This document shows positions 27,748 through 37,451 of a stretch of 64,000 nt of DNA, one piece after another. The notes beneath the pieces were generated by a model that did no database searches, had not been told where the DNA came from, and worked only from the letters and a program-made list of their open reading frames with translations. Origin of the DNA: Petasospora fabianii (lineage: Eukaryota; Ascomycota; Saccharomycetes; Phaffomycetales; Wickerhamomycetaceae); NCBI GenBank assembly GCA_022641835.1, contig CP048715.1, forward strand, positions 1,984,001 through 2,048,000. Reading direction: 5' to 3'. Each line of letters opens with the position of its first letter. The stretch's first letter is position 1. Made by a program: the position numbers and the translations under genes.

Positions 27748-30012
27748 TCATTTAGTGGCATTCTCCAGCTTCTGTCTCTTCCAAGCCATGTACTTGGCAC
27801 TATGGCCCAGACCAACAATACCAGCCATTCCATTACCTGGCAAATCTTTCTTGATTTCTTCAACACGATCCTCGCCATTAGCACCAGTGATCGCTGAGAC
27901 GGTCTGAACGCCCCTTTCCTCATCTGCAATGGAGTTGACAACACGATTCAACACCTTGATACCAGGGGCTCTGAACCAGATCACCTGTCCGTCCTTAACG
28001 TTACCCCCAACGTTTCTTCTCTTACCATTAGCACTAGCTTCCATCTTTGTCACACCGGAAATTGCGGTCTTGAGTTGTAGTGGAATTGTGAATGTAGAGC
28101 CACCGAAGCTTGGGACATAAGTTGGTGCAGCATGGTAAACGTTGGTGTTTTGAATTTGTGACGTTGTCACATTTCTAGTATAGTTAGCTAGTGATGGGGT
28201 TTGCGAACTCGTGGTGACACCTTGGCCTGGTGTTGGATCGTTAGGACGAATGATATACTTTGGACACTGGCGGGAAGTTGAGTACTGTCCCAAATCATCT
28301 GTCTCATCAATATCACGGAGATATACAGCACCGTGAAGTGGTGGAGCATTTGGAGCACCAATGGTTGGCTCTGGGATTGGCATGTTGAAAGAGGCATTCG
28401 GTGGTAGGAGATGTTTGAGTGGCGATTCATACTTCTTGAACATACGCATCTGTGGAAGCGGTGTGATTGGATCTTCAAAGTCACGCACCTCATCCGGAAG
28501 ACATGCTCTCCATGTCCTGATCTTGTTGAAGTTTTTATCGTTGTCGTTGTAACGGTACTCACAGATGAAGAGTGGGCCTTCATATGGGACAGCAGGGTCA
28601 CCTCTCTGGTAACGGGTGAAGTATGCAACGTAACACTTGCCAATGATCTCGTCTGCAAGGTGGTCACGGTATTGGCCGGACTTGAAAACTTCATTCTCGT
28701 AGAAGAGTCTGTCAACTCTGTGAACAGTCTGCTCAGCACGCAAGTACCAACAGACATTGATCCAGCGCTGACCGTCCTGCGTTTGCCAGATTCTGAACAG
28801 CTGGGCAACAATTGGCTTGTGCGGGTCATTTGGGTTGTTGATCAAGATCCAGTCTCCAATCTTGTAGAGCTTACCGTGAAGCTCGAGCTGCTCCAATGGG
28901 ATCTTGAGATCATCGGAGGAGATGAAATCTGTATCTGGCTTCTTCAACTCAATCTCAAGGAACTTCTTGAACCAACTCTCCAATAGCAGCGTCGTACGGA
29001 ACACATCACTGTTCTCGTCATTGTAGTACTTGGCGTTACCGATCATAGTATTCATGTCAATAACAAAGCCATCCACATCCTTGTACTTTCTCTGCTTGAT
29101 TTTCTTTCTGATCTCATCGAGGGAGATTGGCTGTGAAATGGCCTTGTAGTAGTCTGGATAGTCTCTGCTATCAGGTAATCTGTCAAACATCATTGTCAAT
29201 GGATTCCCGTGTCCATCTTTCTCCTTTTTCAGGTTTCTCAGGACATTCTTGATTCTTTGCTCAAATGGTTTGTCAATGACGGGTGGTCTACCTCTCTTGA
29301 AGCTCTGATCGCCACCCCTATCTCTCGACGAATGGATTCTCTTCTTGGTACTCATCATACTTGTGTCATCGTCCGAGTTGAACCCATCATCATCTATATC
29401 TCTGCCTGGTGTGCTTCTGAGTGATTGGGCTTGTGAGCTGGTATCCTGTGGCAATGGATTACTGTCATAAGCCACCAATGGACCAGCAATTCCATCAGAG
29501 ATCGGCGACAAGTCTGGATATCCAACATCATATCCTTGCTTTTTCAACTTTGGTATCACAGTGCCCGTGATGTACTTATCCAAGATCTCAGCGAAACGGT
29601 ACACGAATGATCCTTGTTCGTTGTAGGTCTTAGCATTCCACACAATCTGTGCTAGGTCCTTGATGAACTCATTTGCAGTTGCATAGTTTGAAATTCTCTT
29701 TTTGATGGAGTTGAGCGAAGTTGGTGCTCTGATGAAGTCATAGTAGTCTGGGTAGAGCTTCTTGTCTGGCACAACGTTGAAAATTTCATAGATGAGTTCG
29801 TCAGATACCGTGTCCTTGAGCTGGAAGATCTGGTCGTAAAGCGGACGCAGCCTCTTAGAAAGCGGCCCGATATCCTTAGACATGTTGTTACCGGTGCTAG
29901 GTGCGGTGTTTGCAACGGAAACGCGTTCTTTTGTTGATGTTGTTGTTGGCTTCTGGCCCAACTTGCGACCACTTTGTCGCGACGGGATTTTCGATCGCGA
30001 TGTAGTGCGCAT
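27748..30012 (-). CDS. RSC1/RSC2: Rsc1/Rsc2, bromodomain-BAH subunit of the RSC chromatin remodeller
   Basis: 754 residues from the ATG at 30012. Bromodomain 1 spans about 55-150 with the acetyl-lysine Asn131 in NAKTYNE; bromodomain 2 spans about 250-350 with NAKYYND. A BAH domain follows at about 380-490 (IGDWILINNPND, GQRWINVCWYLRAEQTVH, VFKSGQYRDHL). The C-terminal part has ARMFKK-like and CPKYIIRPND segments, then a low-complexity Thr/Ser stretch. This order defines Rsc1/Rsc2. S. cerevisiae has two copies after genome duplication; only one is seen here. RSC slides and ejects nucleosomes at promoters, and these domains help it engage acetylated nucleosomes. The oxygenase gene follows on the same strand 177 bp away. 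Confidence 0.93.
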   Translation of the reverse strand: MRTTSRSKIPSRQSGRKLGQKPTTTSTKERVSVANTAPSTGNNMSKDIGPLSKRLRPLYDQIFQLKDTVSDELIYEIFNVVPDKKLYPDYYDFIRAPTSLNSIKKRISNYATANEFIKDLAQIVWNAKTYNEQGSFVYRFAEILDKYITGTVIPKLKKQGYDVGYPDLSPISDGIAGPLVAYDSNPLPQDTSSQAQSLRSTPGRDIDDDGFNSDDDTSMMSTKKRIHSSRDRGGDQSFKRGRPPVIDKPFEQRIKNVLRNLKKEKDGHGNPLTMMFDRLPDSRDYPDYYKAISQPISLDEIRKKIKQRKYKDVDGFVIDMNTMIGNAKYYNDENSDVFRTTLLLESWFKKFLEIELKKPDTDFISSDDLKIPLEQLELHGKLYKIGDWILINNPNDPHKPIVAQLFRIWQTQDGQRWINVCWYLRAEQTVHRVDRLFYENEVFKSGQYRDHLADEIIGKCYVAYFTRYQRGDPAVPYEGPLFICEYRYNDNDKNFNKIRTWRACLPDEVRDFEDPITPLPQMRMFKKYESPLKHLLPPNASFNMPIPEPTIGAPNAPPLHGAVYLRDIDETDDLGQYSTSRQCPKYIIRPNDPTPGQGVTTSSQTPSLANYTRNVTTSQIQNTNVYHAAPTYVPSFGGSTFTIPLQLKTAISGVTKMEASANGKRRNVGGNVKDGQVIWFRAPGIKVLNRVVNSIADEERGVQTVSAITGANGEDRVEEIKKDLPGNGMAGIVGLGHSAKYMAWKRQKLENATK

Positions 30013-30189
30013 ACCAGGCTGGTTATGCTGCACTGTCGCTGTCTACTCTTTTATATCCATTTAACTGAGCGAGTTTATCGTGATCTTTTATAACTACCTA
30101 GTCGAGGTTCAAGTTCAGTCTTATAGATAGTAGATATAAATTTCCTGATTGCTCACCCCACTTGGTACTCTCAAACCGCCAGCGGTTCA

Positions 30190-31293
30190 TCAAGCGGCTG
30201 GAATCTTACTGTTCTCCAACTTCTCCATTTTACCAGACTTGGCCATTCTTGATCTCCAAGCAACGTAGTCGAACGATGTCACAATCTCAGGGTACTTCAG
30301 GGGGGTTTGCTCAGTCACAGATCCAGGTAGTGGGTTCATCACAAAGTCGTTATCGAAACCAAGGAAGAATGGGATGGAGTAACGATCTTTGCCAGATTTG
30401 TTGTTCACGACACGATGCACGGTAGAGGTCAACTGGCCGTTGGTGACGCGCTGTAGCTGGTCACCAACATTAACAATCAAGTGACCTGGGATTGGCGGAA
30501 CTTCAATCCACTGGCCTCTCTTGTTGATGACTTGGAGACCTGAGACTTCGCCTGGGTTAAGGAACGTTAACACTTGGAAGTCTGTGTGTGGACCAATACC
30601 ATTCTGCTCATCTGCTGTGTGCTCTTGAACTGGGTAGTGAACAACTCTAAGACCACCAGATGGGGCTTCACAGGCATACTTGAAGTAATCCTCGTCAAGA
30701 CCAAAACTGAGAGCGACAAGGCTCATCATCTTACGACCCAGAGTCAAACACTCACCTTGGTATCTCATGAGTGCCTCCTCAAATTCTGGCATGGATTCTG
30801 GCCACATGTTTGGATAGATTCCCTTCGCCTTTTCCGTAGGTGGTGTAACTGGATCCCATGATGGGTCATAGTTGATATTAAATGCCTCGTAGAGATCTTT
30901 GTACTTGTTACCTGCCTTGTTGTACTTACCAAGGGGATGATAGCCAAGGTATTCACCTTCAGGGAAAAGTCCAGTCCAGACTTTCATCTTCTCTTCAAGT
31001 GGCAGTTCGAAAAACTTTCTTCCAAGGTTGAAAGGACGGTCTACAAGCTCCTGTGGGATTTGGTGATTCTTGATGTAGAAGAAACCGACAGTGGATGCAA
31101 CATGTCTCAGCGCCTTGGCCAAGGCCTGGCGCTTTTCAAGATCTGGACTGTTGATATCCTTGAGGTCCAGCACCGGCACTTGATCGAAATCTTGCTTTTC
31201 AAAAGCACCAATCTCTGCTGTGCTTAGCTCGATCTTGGTTCCGTTCTCCAGAGTGAGTGTAAGTGGCTTGCTTGATGTCTCGGTTGTAGTCAT
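30190..31293 (-). CDS. 2-oxoglutarate/Fe(II) oxygenase, isopenicillin N synthase-like family
   Basis: 367 residues from the ATG at 31293. An N-terminal DIOX_N-type region (VPVLDLKDI, STVGFFYIKNHQIP, GRKFFELPLEEK) precedes the jelly-roll core. The iron ligands are His236, Asp238 (GPHTDFQVLT) and His293 (STVHRVV); Arg304-x-Ser306 in DRYSIPFF binds 2-oxoglutarate. The enzyme is therefore probably active. The substrate is not evident. Its divergent neighbour is an NCS1 pyrimidine-type permease, and fungal relatives include thymine-7-hydroxylase, so a base or nucleoside substrate is plausible but inferred. No presequence; probably cytosolic. Confidence 0.85.
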   Translation of the reverse strand: MTTTETSSKPLTLTLENGTKIELSTAEIGAFEKQDFDQVPVLDLKDINSPDLEKRQALAKALRHVASTVGFFYIKNHQIPQELVDRPFNLGRKFFELPLEEKMKVWTGLFPEGEYLGYHPLGKYNKAGNKYKDLYEAFNINYDPSWDPVTPPTEKAKGIYPNMWPESMPEFEEALMRYQGECLTLGRKMMSLVALSFGLDEDYFKYACEAPSGGLRVVHYPVQEHTADEQNGIGPHTDFQVLTFLNPGEVSGLQVINKRGQWIEVPPIPGHLIVNVGDQLQRVTNGQLTSTVHRVVNNKSGKDRYSIPFFLGFDNDFVMNPLPGSVTEQTPLKYPEIVTSFDYVAWRSRMAKSGKMEKLENSKIPAA

Positions 31294-32279
31294 CGTGTTT
31301 GAGTACGCTATGGAGAGAAAACTGCCGAGGGCTTCACAGGCGGACAAGTGCTGCTCACAGCTACTTAAATCTGGGGGGACAGCAGGTGCCAGGGATGAAT
31401 TGATGTGGTCTTACCCATGAAACTTTTGTCATCTCCGTGAGTCCCCCGACGGTAAAGATATCGGAGATCTATCTAATTCAGGCCATGCCCCCTCTCGGAG
31501 AATTCCGAATTCGTATGCGGGATGGTGGAGGGTAGGCTGAGATGCGCTCATACGTCGGTCACAAAATTATACCTATTGAATAATAAAGTGACAAGATAGC
31601 ATCTATACGATTGATCAGGACTGTAACTTTGCACCCATGATAGCACAGGTATCAGTTGCTCCTCAACACTGCGGAAACCCCCAAATGTCGATTTCTGCCC
31701 GCCCAGCTTCTCGACTCTCGAGCCTTATCGCAACATCAAGTGCTCTTCAGTTCGATCATATCTCATCGCACTCTGTATTTGCTATACCCTGTGATAATAA
31801 ATGACATGTCTACAGGCGGATATATGTGTCTTATTTGCATACTTAGACAAACTTGCGGAGCTTGCCGATTAAAGGGCCAAGGCTAGAGTGGTTGGGATCT
31901 CCGATCAGGCGCACTGATTAACCATTTCCGGACGAGGGGTGCTTGACTATCGTCACGAGCTTCTGAACGACCCATCCGACCTCCAGAAGTGGTAGGCGCT
32001 CAAGAAATGTGGAGTATCCGACGGCGGTAAGACGGCTCGATGATTTTTAAATCCTTGGCTGGATAATTGTGCTCTTTGTCTTGTACTCATCCCTTCTGCT
32101 GCTCCCCGGCTCTTATCATCTCTTTGTCAACCACTTGGTAACAATCGTTATCTCATCTTTTTGAGGTCACTGGGTCAGATCTGCTATAAATCAGGTGTTG
32201 ATCTACTTGTATTCGAGATATCTATTCCATTTACAAAGAGCGTCACCGAGATCAAGACATACATTATCATATTACCATA
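31294..32279. promoter_or_regulatory. Divergent promoter between the oxygenase and NCS1 permease genes
   Basis: 986 bp. CGG-AGAATT-CCG at 31496-31507 has the 6-bp spacing of Ppr1 sites in pyrimidine genes, and its right half, CCGAA, fits too. TATAAA at 32185-32190 lies 90 bp before the permease ATG. Other single CGG/CCG half-sites occur near 31937-32025. No gene seen. Confidence 0.55.
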
Positions 32280-34013
32280 ATGTCTGCTATTGTAAATTTT
32301 CTTAAGGTCAAAGAAGACAAAGATCATGTGAGAGTCACCGCTCTCCAGAATCCAGACTTGATTCCTTTGCCACCAGCGAGAAGAACATGGAACTGGTGGG
32401 GATTCACCGCTTACTGGTTATTAAACAACATGTCGCTTTCTGCCTTTACATCGGCATCTGCAATCTTGGGTTACGGTCTCTCAGTTCCGCTCACCATGGC
32501 GGTTGTGCTCATTGGAAACTTTCTGATTTTGGTACATACCATTCTCAACGGTCAGCCAGGTGGTGACCACCACATCTCGTTCACCACGTATTCCCGTATC
32601 ATGTTTGGTACTTGGGGATGTTATCTTGCTATCATGATTCGTTCAGCACTTGCCGTGGTCTGGTACTCCTCTCAGGCATGGCTGGGTGGCCTCATGATTA
32701 ACACTACTCTATCTTGTCTCTCACACCACTACATGACTTGGGAAAACACATTCCCCGACTCTGTCCCATTCACTAGTAAGGAGCTCGTCGGATTTTGTCT
32801 CTTCCAAATCATCATAGTGCCATTAGGTCTTATTAAGAAGCCACAGAACTTTAGGGTTTACATGGGTGTTTCCTCCTTCTTTGGATACATGGCACTCATC
32901 GGTATCTGTGTTGCTGCAGTTAAGGACAATGGTGGTAATGCCGGCACTCTGATGAAGGCTACATCCAACAGTGTTCATGGTTCTGCTTTCAGTTGGGCAT
33001 TCTTGAGATCCCTTTCTGCTTGGTATGGTACTAGTTGTGCCGGTATCATCAATAAACCCGACTTTGTCAGATTCTCATCTACTCGTTACTCACAGGTGCT
33101 TGGATCCATTATTGGTAAGATGTTCTTGGCCTCATTGGTTCCATTTATGGGAATTGTCACTGCATCTGCTATGGAGGCTAAATGGGGTGTTACCGTTTGG
33201 AAATTGAATTCTGTGTTGGATTACTGGTTACAAGAATATTATACACCAAAGGTTCGTGCTGGTGCATTCTTTGCCTCTGTGGCGCTAGCTGGTGGGCAGA
33301 TCTGTTTCAGTGTTGTTGGTAACCTTTGGTCGTTTGGTATCGACTGGAGTGGTATGCTTCCAAGATTCATTGATATTCGCAGAGGTGTCTGTATCGCTGC
33401 TGTGCTTTGTTGGGTCATCCAGCCATGGACGATGTACAATACTAACACAAATTTTGGTACTGTTATGAGTGGATTCTCAGTCTTCGTCTCCCCAATGATT
33501 GCCATCCTCATCTGTGATTACTGGGTAATCAGAGGACGTAAACTCAAACTTACCGATTTGTACACCAACTCACCACGGGGAATCTATTACGGTTGGAAGG
33601 GTTTCAATGTGCAGGCACTTGTTTCCTTCTTCGTTGCACTCTCCCCAGGTCTCCCTGGATTGATCAATGAAGCCAATCCTGATGTACCATTGAACAACCA
33701 AGGTATGATCCATTACTACTATGGTAACACCTTGTTTGGTTGGATCATTGGGTTCTTCCTGTATTGGGGACTCTGTACCATTTGGAAGAAGCCGGGCCTT
33801 GGTGACATGGACGAAGCAGATTACTATGGCACATATAGCAATGCGGATTGTGAGTATTGGGGTGTGATGAGACAGGATCAAGTTGATAGGGAGACCTTGG
33901 CCAAGTATGTTGCTCTGGAGCACATAGAGGCTGAGAATGGTACTGAGACAGACGGCGTGGATGATTCTAAGGACCCATATACCGTGAATGTCTCTGAGAA
34001 GTCCAGTGTCTAA
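32280..34013 (+). CDS. NCS1-family permease (uracil/uridine/allantoin type)
   Basis: 577 residues with about 12 membrane segments and cytosolic tails. Family features include LPPARRTWNWWGFTAYWL near the N-terminus, GDHHISFTTYSRIMFG, VVWYSSQAWLGG and INKPDFVRFSS. These fit the fungal Fur branch (Fur4, Dal4, Fui1, Thi7) better than the purine-cytosine branch. It is a plasma-membrane proton symporter for a base, nucleoside or related compound; the exact substrate cannot be read from sequence. The N-terminus has Lys residues suited to ubiquitin-driven turnover. The divergent arrangement with the oxygenase suggests uptake followed by oxidation of one substrate. Confidence 0.85.
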   Translation: MSAIVNFLKVKEDKDHVRVTALQNPDLIPLPPARRTWNWWGFTAYWLLNNMSLSAFTSASAILGYGLSVPLTMAVVLIGNFLILVHTILNGQPGGDHHISFTTYSRIMFGTWGCYLAIMIRSALAVVWYSSQAWLGGLMINTTLSCLSHHYMTWENTFPDSVPFTSKELVGFCLFQIIIVPLGLIKKPQNFRVYMGVSSFFGYMALIGICVAAVKDNGGNAGTLMKATSNSVHGSAFSWAFLRSLSAWYGTSCAGIINKPDFVRFSSTRYSQVLGSIIGKMFLASLVPFMGIVTASAMEAKWGVTVWKLNSVLDYWLQEYYTPKVRAGAFFASVALAGGQICFSVVGNLWSFGIDWSGMLPRFIDIRRGVCIAAVLCWVIQPWTMYNTNTNFGTVMSGFSVFVSPMIAILICDYWVIRGRKLKLTDLYTNSPRGIYYGWKGFNVQALVSFFVALSPGLPGLINEANPDVPLNNQGMIHYYYGNTLFGWIIGFFLYWGLCTIWKKPGLGDMDEADYYGTYSNADCEYWGVMRQDQVDRETLAKYVALEHIEAENGTETDGVDDSKDPYTVNVSEKSSV

Positions 34014-35034
34014 TTAGAGTATGTTACGTTGCCTGCTTTTTTTGCTACGCGTGGCTTGTATCTTGGCTGTAGTGACGTGTCTGGTGATAAACATCGAGGG
34101 TCATAAGTAATGACCAATGAGATAGAGTTTAGTGCTTATAGTGTCTATATGTCAGCCAATCGCCTTTAATCGGTGCTCTAAGAGTAAGGATTATCAATAG
34201 CCTAAAGCCGTTTACCTGTTCCGCAGTTTGCCCCCACCATTTCGTTTCCGCAGGAGTATCGGAAATTTGCCAGATCTTCAACAGGCACCGTGGCATAGAT
34301 GGTCGAAAAAGGATACACTGGGACCATGACATCCACTGTAAGCATGAGCAAGGGAACTGGGCTTTAATAGAGGTTTGCCTTGTTAATCGACACAAGCCCT
34401 TTGGCATTGTCATGTTTTGGGATAACACCGAGGGCGGTGTTGCAATATTGGTCATCGTACCGATATGCCACCGACTATACCCGTTGCCCGCCACGGATGA
34501 CAGATGTCATTTCTGAAGCACGATGACCAATGATCGTTCACTACTTCGATCAGAATGTATAGATTGACAGACACATGGCAAGCGAGATCACTCTTTAAAG
34601 AAGATAAAAGAGAAAACAAACACCGGGGGACGGGCCCAAAGTCCGATCTCGCATGGCGGAACTCATAAGTTAAGCGTGAGCCGAGGTTGTCCTCCGTTGA
34701 AGCCGCATCCGAGTGTAAACACCGTGCGGCTCGGGTCGGAAATAAGAAGGACGAGGAGCGCTAAGGCCGAATGTGTCTGTGTCTGAAGATGAGCTGGCCA
34801 GGGTGTCGTGAAACTTTTAATTGAGCTCCAGAGAGCTGTAATTCCTTGGAGAAAACCAACTTAAGTCACAAGAGATTACTATTATTATATATTCTGAGCA
34901 ATCGGAGTGGCCCCATCCAAAACCAGTACGAAGGGTCTTCTTTCTCCTGCACATTCTGTCGTCATGTCAGCGCTTGTATTTTTTTGTTATTTTTTTTTAT
35001 TTTTTTTTAGACCGACAGGGCACGCACAAGGATA
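34014..35034. other. Accessory intergenic region with a structured GC-rich element
   Basis: About 1 kb with no convincing protein gene. A 121-codon minus-strand open frame (34129-34494) has no recognisable motifs. A GC-rich, hairpin-rich segment lies at 34616-34770 (listed separately). A long T-rich tract runs from about 34976 to 35009. Confidence 0.5.
34616..34770 (+). ncRNA. Candidate structured non-coding RNA (unassigned)
   Basis: A GC-rich block stands out from AT-rich flanks. It can form AGCCGCA (34701-34707) with TGCGGCT (34725-34731), enclosing GTGT-AA-ACAC. It can also form GAGG-TTGT-CCTC (34683-34694) and CTCAT (34662-34666) with GTGAG (34676-34680) around AAGTTAAGC. GGAACTCATAAGTTAAGCGT resembles loop B/C and box A of some 5S rRNAs, but helix II partners and a box C are missing, so it is not an ordinary 5S gene. 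Ends and strand are guesses; AACTTTT at about 34810 is a possible polymerase III stop. Confidence 0.35.
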
Positions 35035-35232
35035 CTATATGCTGCACAAGTCGCCTCTCTCAGCAGCATTGAAATGATGGATGCGCGTCGATAAGTCTGA
35101 CTTGTGAATATAAAAGCCCCCGAAACGCTCCCTTTCCTGATCCATAGTAACCTGCTTGTACTCTTCTGATGCCTTTTTAATAAGGAGCCCAAGCAACTCT
35201 CCGATACGCACTCCGCCACTAGTACTCCACAT
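35035..35232 (-). CDS. Possible small protein, 65 residues, unknown
   Basis: This ATG-started frame encodes a charged, helix-prone protein with RIGELLGLLIKKASEEYKQV, followed by DQERERFGGFYIHKSDLS. It looks more protein-like than the other short frames nearby and would be divergent from the Ser-rich orphan, with 187 bp between. I do not recognise it. It may be part of a longer spliced gene or chance. Confidence 0.3.
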   Translation of the reverse strand: MWSTSGGVRIGELLGLLIKKASEEYKQVTMDQERERFGGFYIHKSDLSTRIHHFNAAERGDLCSI

Positions 35233-35419
35233 AAGAAGAACCCTTACAGTGCTCCACAGCCTCTACAGCGCCTCCACTTATAACCGCCACCCTCTCACCA
35301 TCATACAAGCAACGGTCTCCAAAACACTCAGAGACCACAGGAATGGACATTGGAAGGGATCACAACAATTTGCACCACTGCCGGGCACTACAGACTCATC
35401 TTGTTGTAATCAGACACGA

Positions 35420-35983
35420 ATGATGCGCAACTTCCTTTTACCTAGCATTAGAGGACTATTTGGCTCATCGAAGCATAAGACCATCAATACCGAAACAGAG
35501 AAAGATAGCCAGATGCCTCGTACTGCCCTTCCTATTCCAGTGCCATTCTGTCATTTGGGACATAAGAAAGAGGAGCTACAGACTAAGCACATCAAAGTGA
35601 TTACAAGACAGGACATCATCAATGGCACTTACGCCCTAGATTCTCCATCGAGTGGGTCAACATCTTCCACAAAGACTCATACTAAACAGAAACGTTCCCA
35701 TTCGCATAGACGGCACAGCATTTCCCACAGATCTCCCCCTTCTTCATTTCGTGGCACATCTCCAGTGACACCAGCCGCCCGTCACAACTCTGCGCCAGCC
35801 ATCACTACCACCACCAATGACTCGATCAATAGATCCAAAGACTCTAAACTACAGAAAACCGCCCAAGTCAAAACTAGACACACATTTGGTGGTATTGACG
35901 ACGCTTTGATGTTGGTACCTCTTCCTCTTGGAAGAATGACTACTAGAGACAGTGATATTAGTGAAGCTTCCGGATTTCACTAA
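35420..35983 (+). CDS. Basic Ser/Thr-rich orphan protein, 187 residues
   Basis: The frame stays open upstream but the first ATG is at 35420 (a second at 35423), giving MMRNFLLPSIRGLFGSSKHK at the N-terminus. The protein is basic, rich in Ser, Thr, His and Lys, and probably disordered. There is a basic block with KQKRSHSHRRHSISHRSPP, a short ordered-looking segment HLGHKKEELQTKHIKVITRQ, and a conserved-looking end, HTFGGIDDALMLVPLPLGR. No domain, signal peptide or membrane segment is seen, and I do not recognise the family. RRHS and RSPP are kinase-type sites. Confidence 0.5.
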   Translation: MMRNFLLPSIRGLFGSSKHKTINTETEKDSQMPRTALPIPVPFCHLGHKKEELQTKHIKVITRQDIINGTYALDSPSSGSTSSTKTHTKQKRSHSHRRHSISHRSPPSSFRGTSPVTPAARHNSAPAITTTTNDSINRSKDSKLQKTAQVKTRHTFGGIDDALMLVPLPLGRMTTRDSDISEASGFH

Positions 35984-36553
35984 CTCAGTTGATCAGACTG
36001 GGTCGCTCACCACGCACACACACACACACACGACACGATAGAGACTACACCATATGTAGTCACGCTTATGACATGATGAACTTGCTTTGCTTTGTGATAT
36101 CAATACTAATCTAATGCCTTATGATCAAAATTAACGCTGTGTTGTAGCCTGGTATTGGAGTCATGAGACATCATGTAAACTTGAACCTCGGTATATGCGA
36201 GTACTTGACGCGTCGGTGGACAAATTGGCCGATACCGACGTCAATGTATCTTCCGCTGGGAACATGAACCTCGGTACTTCCAGGCTACGTACATATAGTA
36301 GATCGATAAAGAACAACCAGACTATGCACAGCTCGTATAATACAGATAGGCTTTGTCTGCGGTAATCTTGACGAAAAGGGCCTAATATCTTGTCTCATCG
36401 CTGATGGAAAAAGATCGTGGTGTTCGGATGTTTTAGCGAACACCATTCGTCTAGCGCGAAGACGATTAACGCGAGAGTACACGTACACGTACACAGGACA
36501 ATGCTCTGAGCCTCTATATCTTTTTAAAGGATCATATAGACCCAATTGCAACT
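35984..36553. other. Intergenic upstream of SPC3, with a (CA)8 tract
   Basis: 570 bp. A (CA)8 microsatellite lies at 36015-36030, just after the orphan gene. An ACGTACACGT-type repeat occurs near 36480-36495. No gene is supported; an 88-codon minus-strand frame (36285-36551) lacks motifs. Confidence 0.5.
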
Positions 36554-37221
36554 ATGTTTTCTGTTCTTCAAAGAGGGCAGCAGACGCTGAATCTTGCCAT
36601 GACCCTTGTGGGGTTCATCTCCGCCTTCGTTGCTGTCGTATCAATTCTTCAACTTTACACATCTAACGCCTGGGAGCTTCCATCGGTGATCTCAAATGTG
36701 CAACCGTAAGTCTTGATGTATCACATCCTCAGCAATTTCGTATTCTAACATATATCGACAGAACAGCTACCGTGAAATTCAGCAGAAAATTCGGTTCCAA
36801 CAAGGGAGTTGCCAAGGAGAATAACAAACTTACATTCGACCTACAATCTGACCTCACCCCATTGTTCAACTGGAACACCAAGCAAATCTTTGTGTACCTC
36901 ACAGCTGAGTACCCAGGTAAGTCTGACACCGCCTCAAACAAAGTCACATATTGGGATAAGATCATCACCTCTCCAAAGAGAGCCAACATCTCCCTCACAA
37001 ATGAACGTTCTGCGTACTCTGTCTGGGACATTGAGGAGACTTTTAGAAACAGAGAAGCCATTGTCAAGTTGGAGTGGTCAGTTCAGCCATACGTTGGTCT
37101 CTTAACACATGGTTCTACCGCTGGTGAGACTATTGTTGTGTTCCCAGACCCACCGACCGAGGAGGAGATGAGAAAGGCAAAGATGGAGAGAAGAAAAAAC
37201 GGTAAGGGTAAGAAAAACTGA
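36554..37221 (+). CDS. SPC3: Spc3, catalytic-complex subunit of signal peptidase (one intron)
   Basis: Exon 1 is 36554-36705; a 56-nt intron (36706-36761: GTAAGT, TTCTAAC, GACAG) leads to exon 2 at 36762-37221, giving 203 residues. There is one N-terminal membrane anchor (about 17-36, from TLVGFISAFVAVVSILQLY), then a lumenal domain. FGSNKGVAKENNKLTFDL, LTPLFNWNTKQIFVYLTAEY, YSVWDIEE and VQPYVGLLTHG are near-identical to yeast Spc3 segments. Spc3 is essential for signal peptidase activity in the ER. The Lys/Arg-rich C-terminal tail (KMERRKNGKGKKN) is extra. Order with PET309, FYV7 and MEF1 matches S. cerevisiae. Confidence 0.93.
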
Positions 37222-37451
37222 GTATATAGCTATGGGAAATGAATTTCGATACGTTTACGGAGTCGATTATTAAGTGATCATTAAAGTGTGTGGTATTCAC
37301 TCTAGGTTATAAATTTGTGGAAACTGGAGAGCCACGAAACTGTCTGATGAGGATGATGGTATGTACAGGTAGATCAGTATACCCTCATATAAAACAGTAG
37401 CGGACCCTTCAAGTGTATGCAAATGACCGTAAATCATAAAACTCCTTTCAC

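Noticed and set aside
34621-34740. Complete 5S rRNA gene
   Set aside because: Only the loop B/C and box A string resembles 5S; helix II pairing, box C and overall arrangement do not fit, and yeast 5S is normally highly conserved.
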